A stretch of 64,000 nucleotides of DNA from Prorocentrum cordatum (Eukaryota; Sar; Dinophyceae; Prorocentrales; Prorocentraceae), in the NCBI GenBank assembly GCA_963575745.1, contig CAUYUJ010018543.1, positions 53,501 to 117,500 of the forward strand, read 5' to 3'. Below are positions 43,801 to 53,800 of this stretch, one piece after another. The notes beneath the pieces were generated by a model. That model saw only the letters and a program-made list of their open reading frames with translations, was not told the DNA's origin and did not search any database. The first letter of the stretch is position 1. Each line of letters opens with the position of its first letter. The position numbers were made by a program, and so were the translations under genes.

Positions 43801-44869
43801 GAGGAGAAGGATGATGAGGATGAGGAGACGGCACGATGGCAGGATGGATGACGCATGGAACTAGAAGGAGGATGATGATGAGAAGGAGTGCGAGGATGGA
43901 GTGGTGACGAGGGGCGTCGGGGCGGCGTGAGCTTTTGGATATCATGATTAGCGTTCTCGCACGTGACAGTATTCTTAACGGTGCCCAACCATGCCATGCT
44001 ATAATTTGAATACTATGAAATGGTATGCCATGCAGCCCGGCAAACTGCACTTCTATGCTATGTGTTGCCCGATATGTTATCACATGCGATGTGGCGCTGT
44101 GCTATGCCATGCTCTGCACGGTATCGGACGATATGCTATGCCATGCTATGTGTCGAGTGCGATGCTAGACCGTGCCATGATACACTATGCCGCCTTAAAC
44201 GAACATTCGTCAGCAAGTGCACGACCTGGTCTCGATCGAGCTGTCGTCCGTGCCTGACAAGGAGCACTGCCTGGAGAAGCTGCGTCGGTTCCTGAAGACT
44301 GGGCAAGCGGTCGTGGTCGCGCTGGGCGAGAAAGTCGGCGAGCTCAACCGTGGCGGCAAGGACAGCATTTGGAGGGGGGAGTGCGGTTAGAGGAGGAGGA
44401 GGGAGAGGAGGAGGAGGAGGAAGATGAGTAGGAGGAGGAGGGAGGAGCAGGAGGAGGAGGAGGATGAGGAGGGGGAGGAAGAGGAGGAGGATGCGGAGGA
44501 GGAGGAGGAGGAGGAGGAGGAGAATGAGGGGTCGGTGTCGGGTTTGGACAGGTGTGCTTCGTGTGTAGCCCACTCGAAACCATGTCTTGGAATGGACCTC
44601 TGTGCTTGTCCCAATTAATTCAATGATCAGTTTTATGTTGGCACTGTCGACTCCGATCTGTCGCGTTTCAAACACATCTCTAGAACACGGCCAGCGCCAA
44701 GAAGATCGTTGTGGCCAAGAAGATCATCGTGTCCCTCCAGAAGAGCCTCTCGGAGGCGAACATGGTCATGATTGAGCCCGACAGTCACAACCTCAAGGGG
44801 CTGCAGAAGCTGGTGATGACCTTCAAGAGGCACTTCCAGGATGTGGTCGGAGTGGACCTGCTGCATTAA
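40820..44869 (+). CDS. Gene D: nine-exon basic nuclear-type protein, about 424 aa
   Basis: Exons by phase: 40,820-40,880; 41,021-41,140; 41,555-41,712; 42,042-42,251; 42,615-42,713; 43,056-43,164; 43,563-43,747; 44,214-44,360; 44,684-44,869 (TAA). All joins keep phase. Donors are GT (1, 6), GC (2, 5) and GA (3, 4, 7, 8), all consistent with AG/G borders in dinoflagellates. The product starts MAPKKVLGKFAKAAPKRAAG, a histone-like basic tail. It continues MDIDEKIELFR, then DDLRQLKAIFTADELRKLYG, a Trp-containing segment (MLMAWLVGPSMDERFWEVCQ), a region with RRRQYLDQVDKFSKSFQRAK, a GRGS/RGG-like repeat (exon 7) and a helical C-terminus (KKIIVSLQKSLSEANMVMIE). I recognise this layout as a repeated, uncharacterised dinoflagellate gene type. 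Function is unknown. The basic tail and RGG box suggest nucleic-acid binding. Confidence 0.6.
41139..44683. repeat. Triplet-repeat introns of gene D
   Basis: Intron tracts: GAG/GAT purine (41,170-41,500), GAT (41,713-41,765) then CTC (41,870-41,990), CTC/ATC (42,290-42,610), CTC (42,760-42,930) then GAG/GAT (42,980-43,055), CTC (43,200-43,310) then GAG/GAT (43,325-43,545), GAG/GAT (43,775-43,900), GAG (44,390-44,530). Exon sequence is free of them. Confidence 0.85.
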
Positions 44870-45638
44870 GTAAGAGGCCTGCATGGCCGACGCACCAGAG
44901 GCAACCTGACCTGCCTGCCCACTCTGGGACATGACGTCAAGACGGCCCCATGGGGGCCTCAAGACGGCCCCGCGGGGGCCACGTGATCTTGCGCGATCCA
45001 GCCCCAACTCAGAAATAGCCCCGATGGGGGCCGATAACATGATATCGAACTTGCCTCTGGTGCTAACGTGCTTTGTTTTTGCCGTGCTGCCCGCGGCGCG
45101 GAACGTGGTGGCTCGCAGCGTCGCCAGAAATGCAGCGTTTCAGCTACGGCGCACAAGAGTCCCCGAGGGGACCAACGCGCCTACACACCCCTATCCCCTC
45201 CTCCTCCTCCTCATTCTCCTCCTTCTCCTCTTCCTCCTCCTCCGCCTCCTCCTCCTCCGCCTCGTCCTCCTCCTTCCCGTCGCGCACGCGGCTCGTGAAG
45301 AAGCACTGGGAAGGCTTCCGAGAAGCCCTCGGGGGAGGAGGAGGAGGAGGATGAGGAGGAGGAGGATGAGGAGGAGGTGGAGGAGGAGGATGAGGAGGAT
45401 GTTGAACTCCACAGTGGTGGAGTTCAAACGTGTGCGTCTACATGTATATGCGTATGTACGACTATGCGTAGATGGGGTGCATGTTTTGGAGGCCATCTGG
45501 ATCAGGGGTTGGGGGGCACTGGCGTATGACGACACGATCCCCCCACCGCTCTTGGGACACATCGCTGGCATTTCGGCAGAAGCGGCTGGGCGGTCGCTGC
45601 GACGGCGCGCGCGCACCCCCGCTTCTTTTTTTTACAGG
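44870..45638. other. Spacer or 5' region between genes D and E
   Basis: Contains a direct repeat of CAAGACGGCCCC(A/C)NGGGGGCC (44,938 and 44,959), a CTC tract (45,200-45,280) and a GGA tract (45,333-45,405). 45,280-45,335 reads RTRLVKKHWEGFREALGG in one frame and may be an upstream exon of gene E. Confidence 0.35.
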
Positions 45639-48355
45639 ATGCCTCATCGGAAGAGGCGTCGCAGGGATGGTGCAGACAGCGAGGCGGCAGAGTATTTCGA
45701 TGAACCAGATCAGTCCGAGCAGGTATCAGACCTTCTGGTGGACTGGGCGTGGGGCAAGATCCCAGCAGTTCAGGCGCAGAAGCGGCTGCACGCGTCTTTG
45801 AAGGACGGGGCCACGTGCCCCGAGGTTGCAGAGTTGGCGAAACTTGGTGGGCATGGTCGTTGCCCCCAAAACATACATCGGGATCTGACTCGGCAGTTCC
45901 TCAACGACATGAGAATGCCAGTCCCGCAATCCCTGGTCGTTGCAGCCACGAACCCCCGCACTGCGAATCCGTGCCACCCACGGGTTGACATGCTACTGCC
46001 ACACGATTGGGTATCGCACTTGTTTCACAACTACCGAGATGAGTTTTGGAGGCTATTTGCAATTCCAGATATCGAGACGTTCTGGGGTGGTGCGAGCAGG
46101 CTCGGGGACCGAGCTTTGGAAATTGTGTGTATACCCCCGTCTGATATTGTGGCTGCATGTATGCACGCGTGCGTATGGCCATGTGCACACCGAACCTCGC
46201 GCATGGGGTGCATAATTGCATATGTATGTACATGTGGAATGCACAACATTATCATAATGATATCCGCACACCCCGAAAAGATGAGGTCTCTAGCATGCGT
46301 CTGCTTAAGCTCGGACCTCCCATGCGCATGCACTCGCATGCATGCTAACATGCAGCTGCAGTATACGGGGGGAACGCACGGTGTCCAACGTCTAACAGGC
46401 ACGATCCAAGATTGAGAAGGCACCCTGTATGGACCACGCCCTCCTACAACAAATGGATGATTCCTTTGCGAGTCCACGGGGACGGGGCTGAGTTCGTATC
46501 TCGGGATAGTTTGACAACGGTCAGCATGTCGTCTCTAATGTGTGTGGGGTCTACTAAATCAATTACCCTATTCTTGGCGTCGTGGCCCTTGAGCTGCACG
46601 ACGCCGCACGCCGCGTGGCACGACATATGGGAAATGCTGTGCTGGTCCTTTACCGCTCTGTTTGAAGGCCGCCACCCCATGCGTGATCTCAAGGCTTCGC
46701 CGCCGCCGCCGCTGTCCGCGGGTTCTAGCCCTGGGTCCGGAACCCACCAGAACGCGGGAGAGCCAACGGGAGGGATATGCTGGGAACGAGGGGGGGAGGG
46801 AGGGAAGGAGGAATCAGAGGATGAGGAGTGGAGGGAGAGAGGGAGGGAGGGAGGGAGTGGGAGGGGGGAGGGAGAGAGAGGGAGGGAGGAAGGGAGGGAT
46901 GATACGATGATAGTTTTTTCTACAGAGAAGAACCACGCGCGCGTGCCCCATGGGGGATGCGGTCTGGCGTGGCAACGAGTTCGAGCGAGGCTCAGAGCGC
47001 TGGCGGAACCGTGGGAAGTTGTTGTGCAGCGAACAATATCCGTTCAGAGCTTTCATCTACGCGATTCTGGGTGACCTGGACTACTTTATTAAAGATTTCG
47101 GCATGCCGCACAACAGCTGCAATGAATTTTGCTTTCGCTGTCGTGCAGATCGCTCTCCGACAGATCGTCTGTGGACGAACTTTACCAAGGTCAGCTTTTT
47201 ATAGCACGCTTCCTTTCTCCTCGCCCCATCTCTCCTTCTCTGTCTTGATTCCATCTGTTCCGCCCGCGTCGCTTCGCGATAATAATACCGCATCCCCAGA
47301 TTGGGCAACCTGGGCGCTGGTCTTCGATGGAACGGCGTGGCCCCTTTCTAGCCGACACGGACCATCCCGTATTCAGGTTGATTCCAGGTGTGACCCATTG
47401 GTCATTGTGCTTAGATCTTCTCCATTTGCTCGATTTGGGCGTTAGCCAACATGTGGTCGGCAACATACTATACGAGCTCGTGTACGAAAGGATCGGTGGT
47501 GATCCGAAATCAACATTTTCAAATCTATGCAGTGAGATCCAGGACATTGACGACAGACGAGGCACGAAAACCAGAGTGACGTGCAACGGCTTTCGCACGA
47601 CACCGCCTACCCCCCCCCCCCATCGTTCAAGCGTTGTCAGCACGCACCGTGAGGACGCAATCAATGTAGGATCCCCCCCTGAATCTTGACACGATCGTCC
47701 ACATACACGCTCTTCTTAACAAACCATCGCATGATAGGTGGGTCTTAGCTTGTCGACGCTGATTCGGCCTGTTCTCAGGCGTGGCGGATCATTCGGCTTG
47801 AAAATGTTTATCTCGGACCAGCGCAACCCCCATTCGGATTTCCCGAAATTGTCGAGCAGCATCAAAGCTGCTGAATGCCGATCCCTGGTTCCTGTAATTG
47901 CAGAGTTGTGCGAACGGTACGACTTGCCTGGGGACGTGCAGTGGCGATCTCGCACGCTGTGTATCAGAAACTTGGTTCGATTCTACGACGCGTGCGACGA
48001 GGCAGGGATCTTCCCCTCAGATAGCGAGCGATCTCGCATGGCCAGATCAACTAAGTCGCGCCTTGCCCTGTACAGTTCGTTGGCCCGTGAGGCTGCAGAC
48101 TCGGGGAAAATGAAATGGAGCATTGTCAATAAGCATCATTTTTATTACCACCTCGGGGTCGACGAAACCTATATAAATCCACGGCAGCTCTGGACGTATC
48201 AGGGCGAGGACTTCCAGCGCCACATAACGACTGCAGCAAACTCGTGTGCGGTAGGAACATCAGTTTTAGCAGTACCGAACAAGCTCGTAGAGAAAGTTAG
48301 GGCCGGCAGACATACGGAGCGATGCGCTGTGTCCGCCGACCCCACGCCGACATAA
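45639..48355 (+). CDS. Gene E: five-exon transposase-like protein, about 670 aa
   Basis: Exons: 45,639-46,128; 46,362 (or 46,356)-about 46,790; 46,926-47,189; 47,300-47,580; 47,779-48,355 (TAA). Introns 1, 3 and 4 are GT-AG with matching phase; the end of exon 2 is unresolved. The start ATG follows a TTTTTTTTACAG acceptor, so a 5' exon is possible. Exon 1 begins MPHRKRRRRDGADSEAAEYF. Exon 2 has IPLRVHGDGAEF and WEMLCWSFTALFEGRHP. Exon 3 has IYAILGDLDYFIKDFGMPH and a Cys cluster CNEFCFRCRAD. Exon 4 has HPVFRLIPGVTHWSLCLDLL then HLLDLGVSQHVVGNILYELV. Exon 5 has MKWSIVNKHHFYYHL and GEDFQRHITTAANSCAVGTS. I recognise the block order as a family repeated widely in dinoflagellate gene sets. The LLHLLDLGV segment resembles the DVMH-type region of CACTA/EnSpm transposases, which is a weak, remembered similarity. 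It could be an active or domesticated transposase. Confidence 0.6.
46795..46912. repeat. (GGGA)n tract, gene E intron 2
   Basis: GGGAGGGAGGGAG units with GAGAGAGAG interruption. Confidence 0.85.
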
Positions 48356-49498
48356 GTTGCATGTCGGATGTTTGTTGGTTGGATGGTTGACATATTCGTT
48401 GGTTGGTTGATTGGTGGGGCCCCCTTGAAATACACAGTGGGACAGCTCTGTACATGCCCAAACTACCCCCCAAGGGGGGCGTTGGATATGGAGTTCGTGC
48501 GAGGGTGCCAGCAGTAGGCAGCAGGTGCTGCCCAGAGGCATTTTGCCTCGGCGCGCGTCGGAGCGCGGCCTCCAGCGGGGACATGCCGTTCCCGACCGCT
48601 TCTCGAGAACAGGATGGGGGCTGCCAGCCATCTGTATCAAAGGTGGTGGCGCAGATGCTGTTGATGACGGCGATGCTTGTGATGACGAGGATGGGTGCGA
48701 TGATGGGGGGGGGGGGGGGGGGGGGGGCTTGGCGAGGGGAGGGGGCGGAGGGGGATGAGGAAAGAGGAAGAGGAGGAGGAGGAGGAGGAGGAGACGGAGA
48801 GAAGGAGAAGGGGGATGATGAGGGAGAGGAGGAGGAGGAGGAGGAGAAGGAGGAGGAGGAGGAGGAGGAGGAAGCAAAGGAGCGATGAAGTCACGCGTGC
48901 AGCCCCCGACCTGAACGCATAGTTCGATATGCAACCAGTGCTTTTTTTTCGCGGGCAGGCAGGCGCGCAAACGAGGACGGCGAGGGCCCCCGTGGCGGAG
49001 CGAAGAACTGATTGGGTGTGACATTCTCTATCGGCGTCGCTGGCGTCATCGTCGTCGCCCTCGTCACCTCCACCATCTACCTCATAATGACCGCCACCGC
49101 CACCATCCTCGCCGCCATCATCCCCCCTCACCATCGTCATGCACAAACCAACCACAATACCATGACACGTCGCCACTATGGTAACAAACAACCGTGCACG
49201 AATGAATGCAGATCTGCAGGTGCCAACTGCCGCTACAACTAGCGTACGCGTCGCCGTCGGGGCCGCCACACGCGCAACGGTAACACTGAAACTAACGTTT
49301 CGCAAACAACACCTCCCAACCATCATGCCCCTCATCATCCTTTTCCGTCATCTTCCTCCTCATCATCATCTTCCTCCTCCTCCTCCTCATCATCCTTTCC
49401 CGTCTTCCTCCTTCCCATCCTCACCCTCGTCCTCTTCGTCCGCCTCATGCTCGTCATCCTCCCCCTCCTTCGTCCTCCTCCTCCTCCTCCTCCTCCTG
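48356..49498. other. Downstream of gene E, triplet tracts
   Basis: TTGGTTGGATGG-type patch (48,370-48,415), TGCCAGCAGTAGGCAGCAGG...GTGCTGCC short inverted text (48,507), a 22-G run (48,705-48,727), GGA tract (48,750-48,885), then CATC/CACC and TCC tracts (49,040-49,170; 49,350-49,495). No gene was recognised. Confidence 0.4.
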
Positions 49499-49795
49499 AC
49501 AGCGGAGCGAGTCGCTGGCCTGGTAGCGGGGCAACTCGCCAACATGGTAGCGGAGCGGGCTGCAGATATGGTAGCGGAGCTTGTCGTTGATTTGGTAGCG
49601 GAGCGGGCCACATGCTTGGTAGTAAAACTTGAATCTGACAACGCGGGTGACATGTTTGGTAGCGGAGCGTGCCGCACATGTGGTAGCGGAGCAGATGGTG
49701 GATTTGGTAGCGGAGCGCGCCGCTGATTTGGTAGCGGAGCGCGTCGCTGACATGGTAGCGGAGCGTGTCGCTGACATGGTAGCGGAGCGCCGTGG
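49499..49795. repeat. Minisatellite, 24-bp unit GGTAGCGGAGCG
   Basis: About 12 copies of GGTAGCGGAGCGYGTCGCTGACAT. Each frame stays open, encoding VAERVADM repeats, with one 39-bp irregular unit near 49,620-49,658 that shifts the frame. Confidence 0.85.
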
Positions 49796-49810
49796 AGCCG
49801 CGGATGTGAT

Positions 49811-49949
49811 ATCTGGGAGGAGGAACACAATGCAGATCCAGTTCTCTGCATGGGCCCTTCTCCTCACTCCTCCTCGATCAAAATCGAGGGAGGAGGAGGG
49901 AGGAGGAGGCCCAAGAGAGCTGACCTGTATCGTTTTCCTCCTCCCAGTG
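49811..49949. mobile_element. MITE with CTGGGAGGAGGAA ends
   Basis: Left ATCTGGGAGGAGGAACACAA then TGCAGATCC; right GACCTGTATCGTTTTCCTCC then TCCCAGT. Confidence 0.65.
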
Positions 49950-49997
49950 TAGGCGGGTGCGTAGGTCGGGCGTGGTTTTCCTGCACTGTTTTTTTTT

Positions 49998-50135
49998 TTG
50001 CCCTCGGGGGACCCCGCGCGTCTGCAGACGCGCAGGGCCCCGAGGGCACCGCGGCGGCATGCTCATGGACACCGCTTCCTGGGAGGTACGCGCGCATGCT
50101 CCCAGGACACCACTTCCTGGGAGGTGCGCGCATGT
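49998..50135. repeat. Hairpin and short direct repeat
   Basis: CCCTCGGGGGACCCCGCGCG then TCTGCAGACGCGCAGGGCCC then CGAGGG forms a 46-bp imperfect palindrome (50,000-50,046). GACACCGCTTCCTGGGAGGT (50,068) repeats as GACACCACTTCCTGGGAGGT (50,104). Confidence 0.6.
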
Positions 50136-50159
50136 CAGTGGGTTCGCCGACGGTGCAAG

Positions 50160-50580
50160 GATTATTTATCGTGGCAATGAATGGGGGAGGGGGGCGCTTG
50201 TGTTGGGTTGGTGGGCGTCGCTCTGGGTTGGAAGTTGTGTTGGTTTGGCGGGCGTCGTGGTTGGTGGTCGCGTTCGGTTGGTGGGCGCGTCGCTTGCGTT
50301 GGGTAGGACATTGTGAATTGGGTCGGCGGGCGTCGTCTGGGTTGCGTTGGCGGGTAGCGAGTCGGTGGGTTGTGATTTGGGTTGGAGGGTTTGAGTCAGC
50401 TGGCCACGCCAGCAGGTTGGAGGGTTTGTAGGTTGGGTTGGTGGGTTGGTTGGCCTTGGGGGGGGGTGTAGGTTGGGTTGGTTGAGTTTGGTTGGTGGGT
50501 TGGGTTGGAGGTTGGATTGGAGGTTGGGTTGGTTGGATTGTAACTTGGGTTGGAGGGCTTGCAGGTTGGATTGGCGGGTT
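50160..50580. repeat. G/T-rich (GGTTGGGTTGG) repeat
   Basis: Irregular GGTTG/GGGTTGG/GGAGG units for about 400 bp on the plus strand, immediately inside the right terminal repeat. It could form G-quadruplexes. It is not the TTTAGGG telomere unit. Confidence 0.75.
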
Positions 50581-50581
50581 T

Positions 50582-50805
50582 GAATCGCGCGCCGCGCGCA
50601 GCAACTTCGAGCGCGCGCGCGCGATGGAAAACGCGATTCCCGCGATCGAAATTGAATTTCCATCGCGCTCGAAATCTCGCGCTCGATTTTTTCGTCGCCG
50701 CGCTCGAAATGCGAAAAACCGGAAATCCATCGCGCGCGATGCATTTCCAAACTCTACCGATATCGATGTGCACGCTCGAAATTTTTGCATCGTGGAGCAT
50801 CTGGG
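50582..50805. repeat. Right terminal inverted repeat of the 21.7-kb block
   Basis: Reads inward from TGGAGCATCTGGG at 50,805: AAATTTTTGCATCG, CATCGCGCGCGATG, CGCGCTCGATTTTTTCG (about 50,678-50,695), GAATTTCCATCGCGCTCGAA. It mirrors the left repeat block by block. Confidence 0.6.
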
Positions 50806-53800
50806 TCCTGTTCCGCGAAGTCAGGCCGCGCGCCGCGCCCGTGCCGGGCCTGCCCCCCCCCTTGCCAAGCGAAGAGGCCAGCGATGTCCTCCTCGAGTCC
50901 GCGAAGCGCTCGTAGAGCTCGTCGAGAGTGGCGGCGCCAAATTCTTCGCGAGCAACGCCATCAGGATGGTCGCCGGGCCCATGCGGCTGACGAGCACGAG
51001 TGTCCAGGCCACCTCGCCGAGGCCCAGCTTCGCCGCAGACCCCGGGCCCCTGCTTCCCCGCGGCCCCCGCCATCGGTCGCAGCCCTGCTAGGCCTGCCTA
51101 TCGCTCCCGTCTCCTCCGCAAGCGTTGCGACGGCATCCTCCAGGTCAGCCAGAGGGCTACACCCACCGGGGCGGACCTCGGGAGGGCTCCCGCGGCCAAG
51201 CTGCCCGAGCGGCCTCGCGGCCTGTCCGACCTCTGGGCCGACGCCCTCAGACGGGGCGGAGGAGCCCCCATCCTGGCCCGCCAACACCAGCTCAACACCG
51301 ACGATATCCGCGTCCTCGGCGACTTCTCCGCATAGGCCAGTCACATTTGCTGTCCAGTCCTCGTCTAAGTCGTCCCGCGGCGTCCTGAGCGAGGCCTCGC
51401 TGGCGGCCCCCCGTCAGCCCGTCAGCAGCGCGCGGGCAGGCCCCGCGACCGAAGGGCAGCTCGAAATTGGCGATGGCATGGAGGTCGCAGCACGCGTGGC
51501 AGTGCTTCCCCCCATCCAGCGATCCCCAGCCCCGGGGGACTGCCCCGTCCGTGGGTGCCCGCCCCGGGAAAGCCTGACGCGGGTCCTGCGGGGTGCTGCG
51601 ACTGGGGCGGCGCATCGGCCTTCTCTGGAGGGGCGGGCGCAGTGCTGCCGGGAGCGGCTACCAACTTCCCTCCAGCGCGCCCCGGGGACAGGCTCTCCGC
51701 GCGGGTCGCCTGACGCACGACGTGCACCTTCGGCCCGTCGTGGCTTCCAGGGTGCACGTCGCCGAGCTCGTCCTCCATAGCACGCCCTCCGGCGGCCCGG
51801 CAGGCCGATCGCCTCCCGGGGCAGCTCCCCGCAACGACTTCCGAGGGCAGCGGCCGCCCCCCCCTCGTCGGGCGCCCCAGAGGGCGAGCCTCCGCCGTCG
51901 GGGCCCCCCCACCCGTCGGTGGCCCCCCGCGATAGAGCGGGCGCGCGCCCCCCGACGTGCGCCCCAGGCGCTCGGCCTGCCGAGGTCTTGCGCAGCCTCG
52001 GCCCCGCTCGCGCCGACCAGGCCCCGCAGCGGGCCCCTCCAGCAGGGCGGCGCTCGCCGTGGCCCAGCAGGGCGCCCCGGCTGGATACTCCAGATTTCGC
52101 AATAAAGGGGGGGGGGTCTCATTTCGGGGGGGGGGTCTCTTCCGGGCTATCTTGGAGGGCCTGGGGGGGTCTGGTGACAATGTTTTGGAGGGTTCTCCCA
52201 CGGGGGAGGTCTGAAATGGCTTGTCTTGGAGGGTCCAGACCCCCTCCCTTTTATAACGAAATCTGGAGTAGGCGCGGGGCGCCCCGGGGTGCAGCGCCTG
52301 CTCCTGCGCCCATGGCGCCAGCCAGCTGCAGTCTCGCGGGGCAGCGCGGGCCCGGGGGGCTGTCCAAGCGCTCGCCCCCCCGCGCCGAGGTTGTCAGGCT
52401 GCCTGGCACCGCGAGCGAATCGATCTCCGCGCCGCCCCCCGCTCTGCAGGCAGGCGCGCCCGAGCTGACCGCGACGCCCGAGCCTCGTTCTGGCCAGCCC
52501 CACGCCTCCATCTCTCAGCAGCACCTTGCTCTCAAGGTCCAGTTCCTTGGCCGGCGCAAGGTAGAGCGAGGCCGCAAGGAGGCCGCCTGGCACCGCAGCG
52601 GTGATCCGGCGGGCCACCGTGCGGTCAGCTGGCAGAGGTGGGCCAGCAGGCGGCCAGCCCATGCCCAGATGCGCGCGGCAGGCGATGCCCGCGCCACAGG
52701 ACAGCCCTCCGCGCTCCGCGCGCCCGGCCTCCGTGAGGGAAGCCTCCCAGCCCCCCCTCCAGCAGGACTGCTCGACCTCCGCCCCAGCGCCCGGCGCGAC
52801 CCCGATCTCCTGGGCGAAGAGGATGTCGCCATCGGTCCTCCTGTAGCCAGCGGGGCATGCTGGGCCTGGAGGTGGCGTTGGCCGCGTCCGACCTCCAGGC
52901 CCCTGCGCGCGGGCTCTGACGGAGCCTCTGGGCCGCGGCCCCTTTCAGAGCTCGTCGCCTCCCTCGGCTGCCTCCGCGGCCCCCGCGCCTGCGCCGGCTT
53001 CGCCTGGGAGTCGCAGCCGCTTCGGCTGGGAGCAGCCGTGCTTCTCCAGGAACTGCTCGATCTCGCTCCGCCTGGCGGCATCGAGAGCAGCCATCCAGGA
53101 GGCGAGCTCCGCGTCTTCCACGTAGGCGTCTGCCGCGCCGCCTCCGCCGGCCGCGTCGGCCACAGCAGCGGCAGGGGGCTCACCGGCACCCGCCCCAGTC
53201 GCGGCGGCTGCCCGCGAGGCGGCTGTCGATGCGGGCCTGGTGGCCGCTGCGAGCTTGCTGAGCAGCTCGGCCGCCTGGTTGAGCTGCGCCGCCTCCTCGC
53301 CGTCGAACCTGCCCTTGAGCTCCGCCGCGCGCTGCGCCCCAGGCGTTGCCTGCGCCACGACTTCGATGTCGGCGGCGCGCTGCTGCGCCAGTTGCGCTGC
53401 CTCAGCGGTGGGCCCGCCTGCTAACCGCGGCGCGCCCTCTCCAACAGTGCCTCGGCGTCCTCGTCGGCTGCGGGCGCGGCGTCGCGGGCCGCCTTGGCCA
53501 CGTCCAGCACTTTCTGCGCGTCGGCCAGGAGTTCGCGCGCCTAGTCGAGCCCGTTCTGGGCTCGCTCGAGCTTGGAGGCGTCGTTCTTGACCTTCCACAT
53601 GGCCGACTGCACCGCCGCGCGGTGCGTCTTCGGGGGCTCCGCCACGGGCGACTTGCCAGCCGCCACCTCCAAGCCCAGCTTCTTCCGGGCGTCGTCGCTG
53701 AGCGCGGGCCCTCGCGCTGCCAGGAGCGCGACCGCCGAGGCCAGCTCGTCGCCCTCGCCATCGTCGACCTCCACGACCTCCTCGGCAGGCTCTCGGAACC

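Larger units (their letters stand above)
29136..50805. mobile_element. Candidate 21.7-kb TIR element carrying genes A-E
   Basis: The left end CCCAGATGCTCCA (29,136) is mirrored by TGGAGCATCTGGG (50,793-50,805). Inside both termini the same blocks follow in order: an AAAAATTT patch, CATCGCGCG, ATTTCC, then AAAAAATCGAGCGCG about 110-120 bp from each end, then GGAAAT. The subterminal zones (29,136-29,385 and 50,582-50,805) share a GAAATTTCGCGCTCGA-rich vocabulary found nowhere else in the window. The block lies between the 3' half of a LINE (left) and the 5' half of a LINE (right), both minus strand. It holds five plus-strand intron-bearing genes, including transposase-like gene E. A CCT on both sides could be a 3-bp target duplication if one terminal mismatch is allowed, but that is too short to count. 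The alternative is two unrelated partial copies of one repeat. Confidence 0.5.

Noticed and set aside
45051-45160. Signal-peptide-like exon before gene E
   Set aside because: The hydrophobic stretch NLPLVLTCFVFAVLP lies in an unspliced frame with no acceptor or conserved continuation.
51919-53424. Plus-strand ORF of 501 residues
   Set aside because: It is the antisense of the LINE endonuclease and ORF1-like remnants and runs through a MITE. The minus strand carries the recognisable domains.
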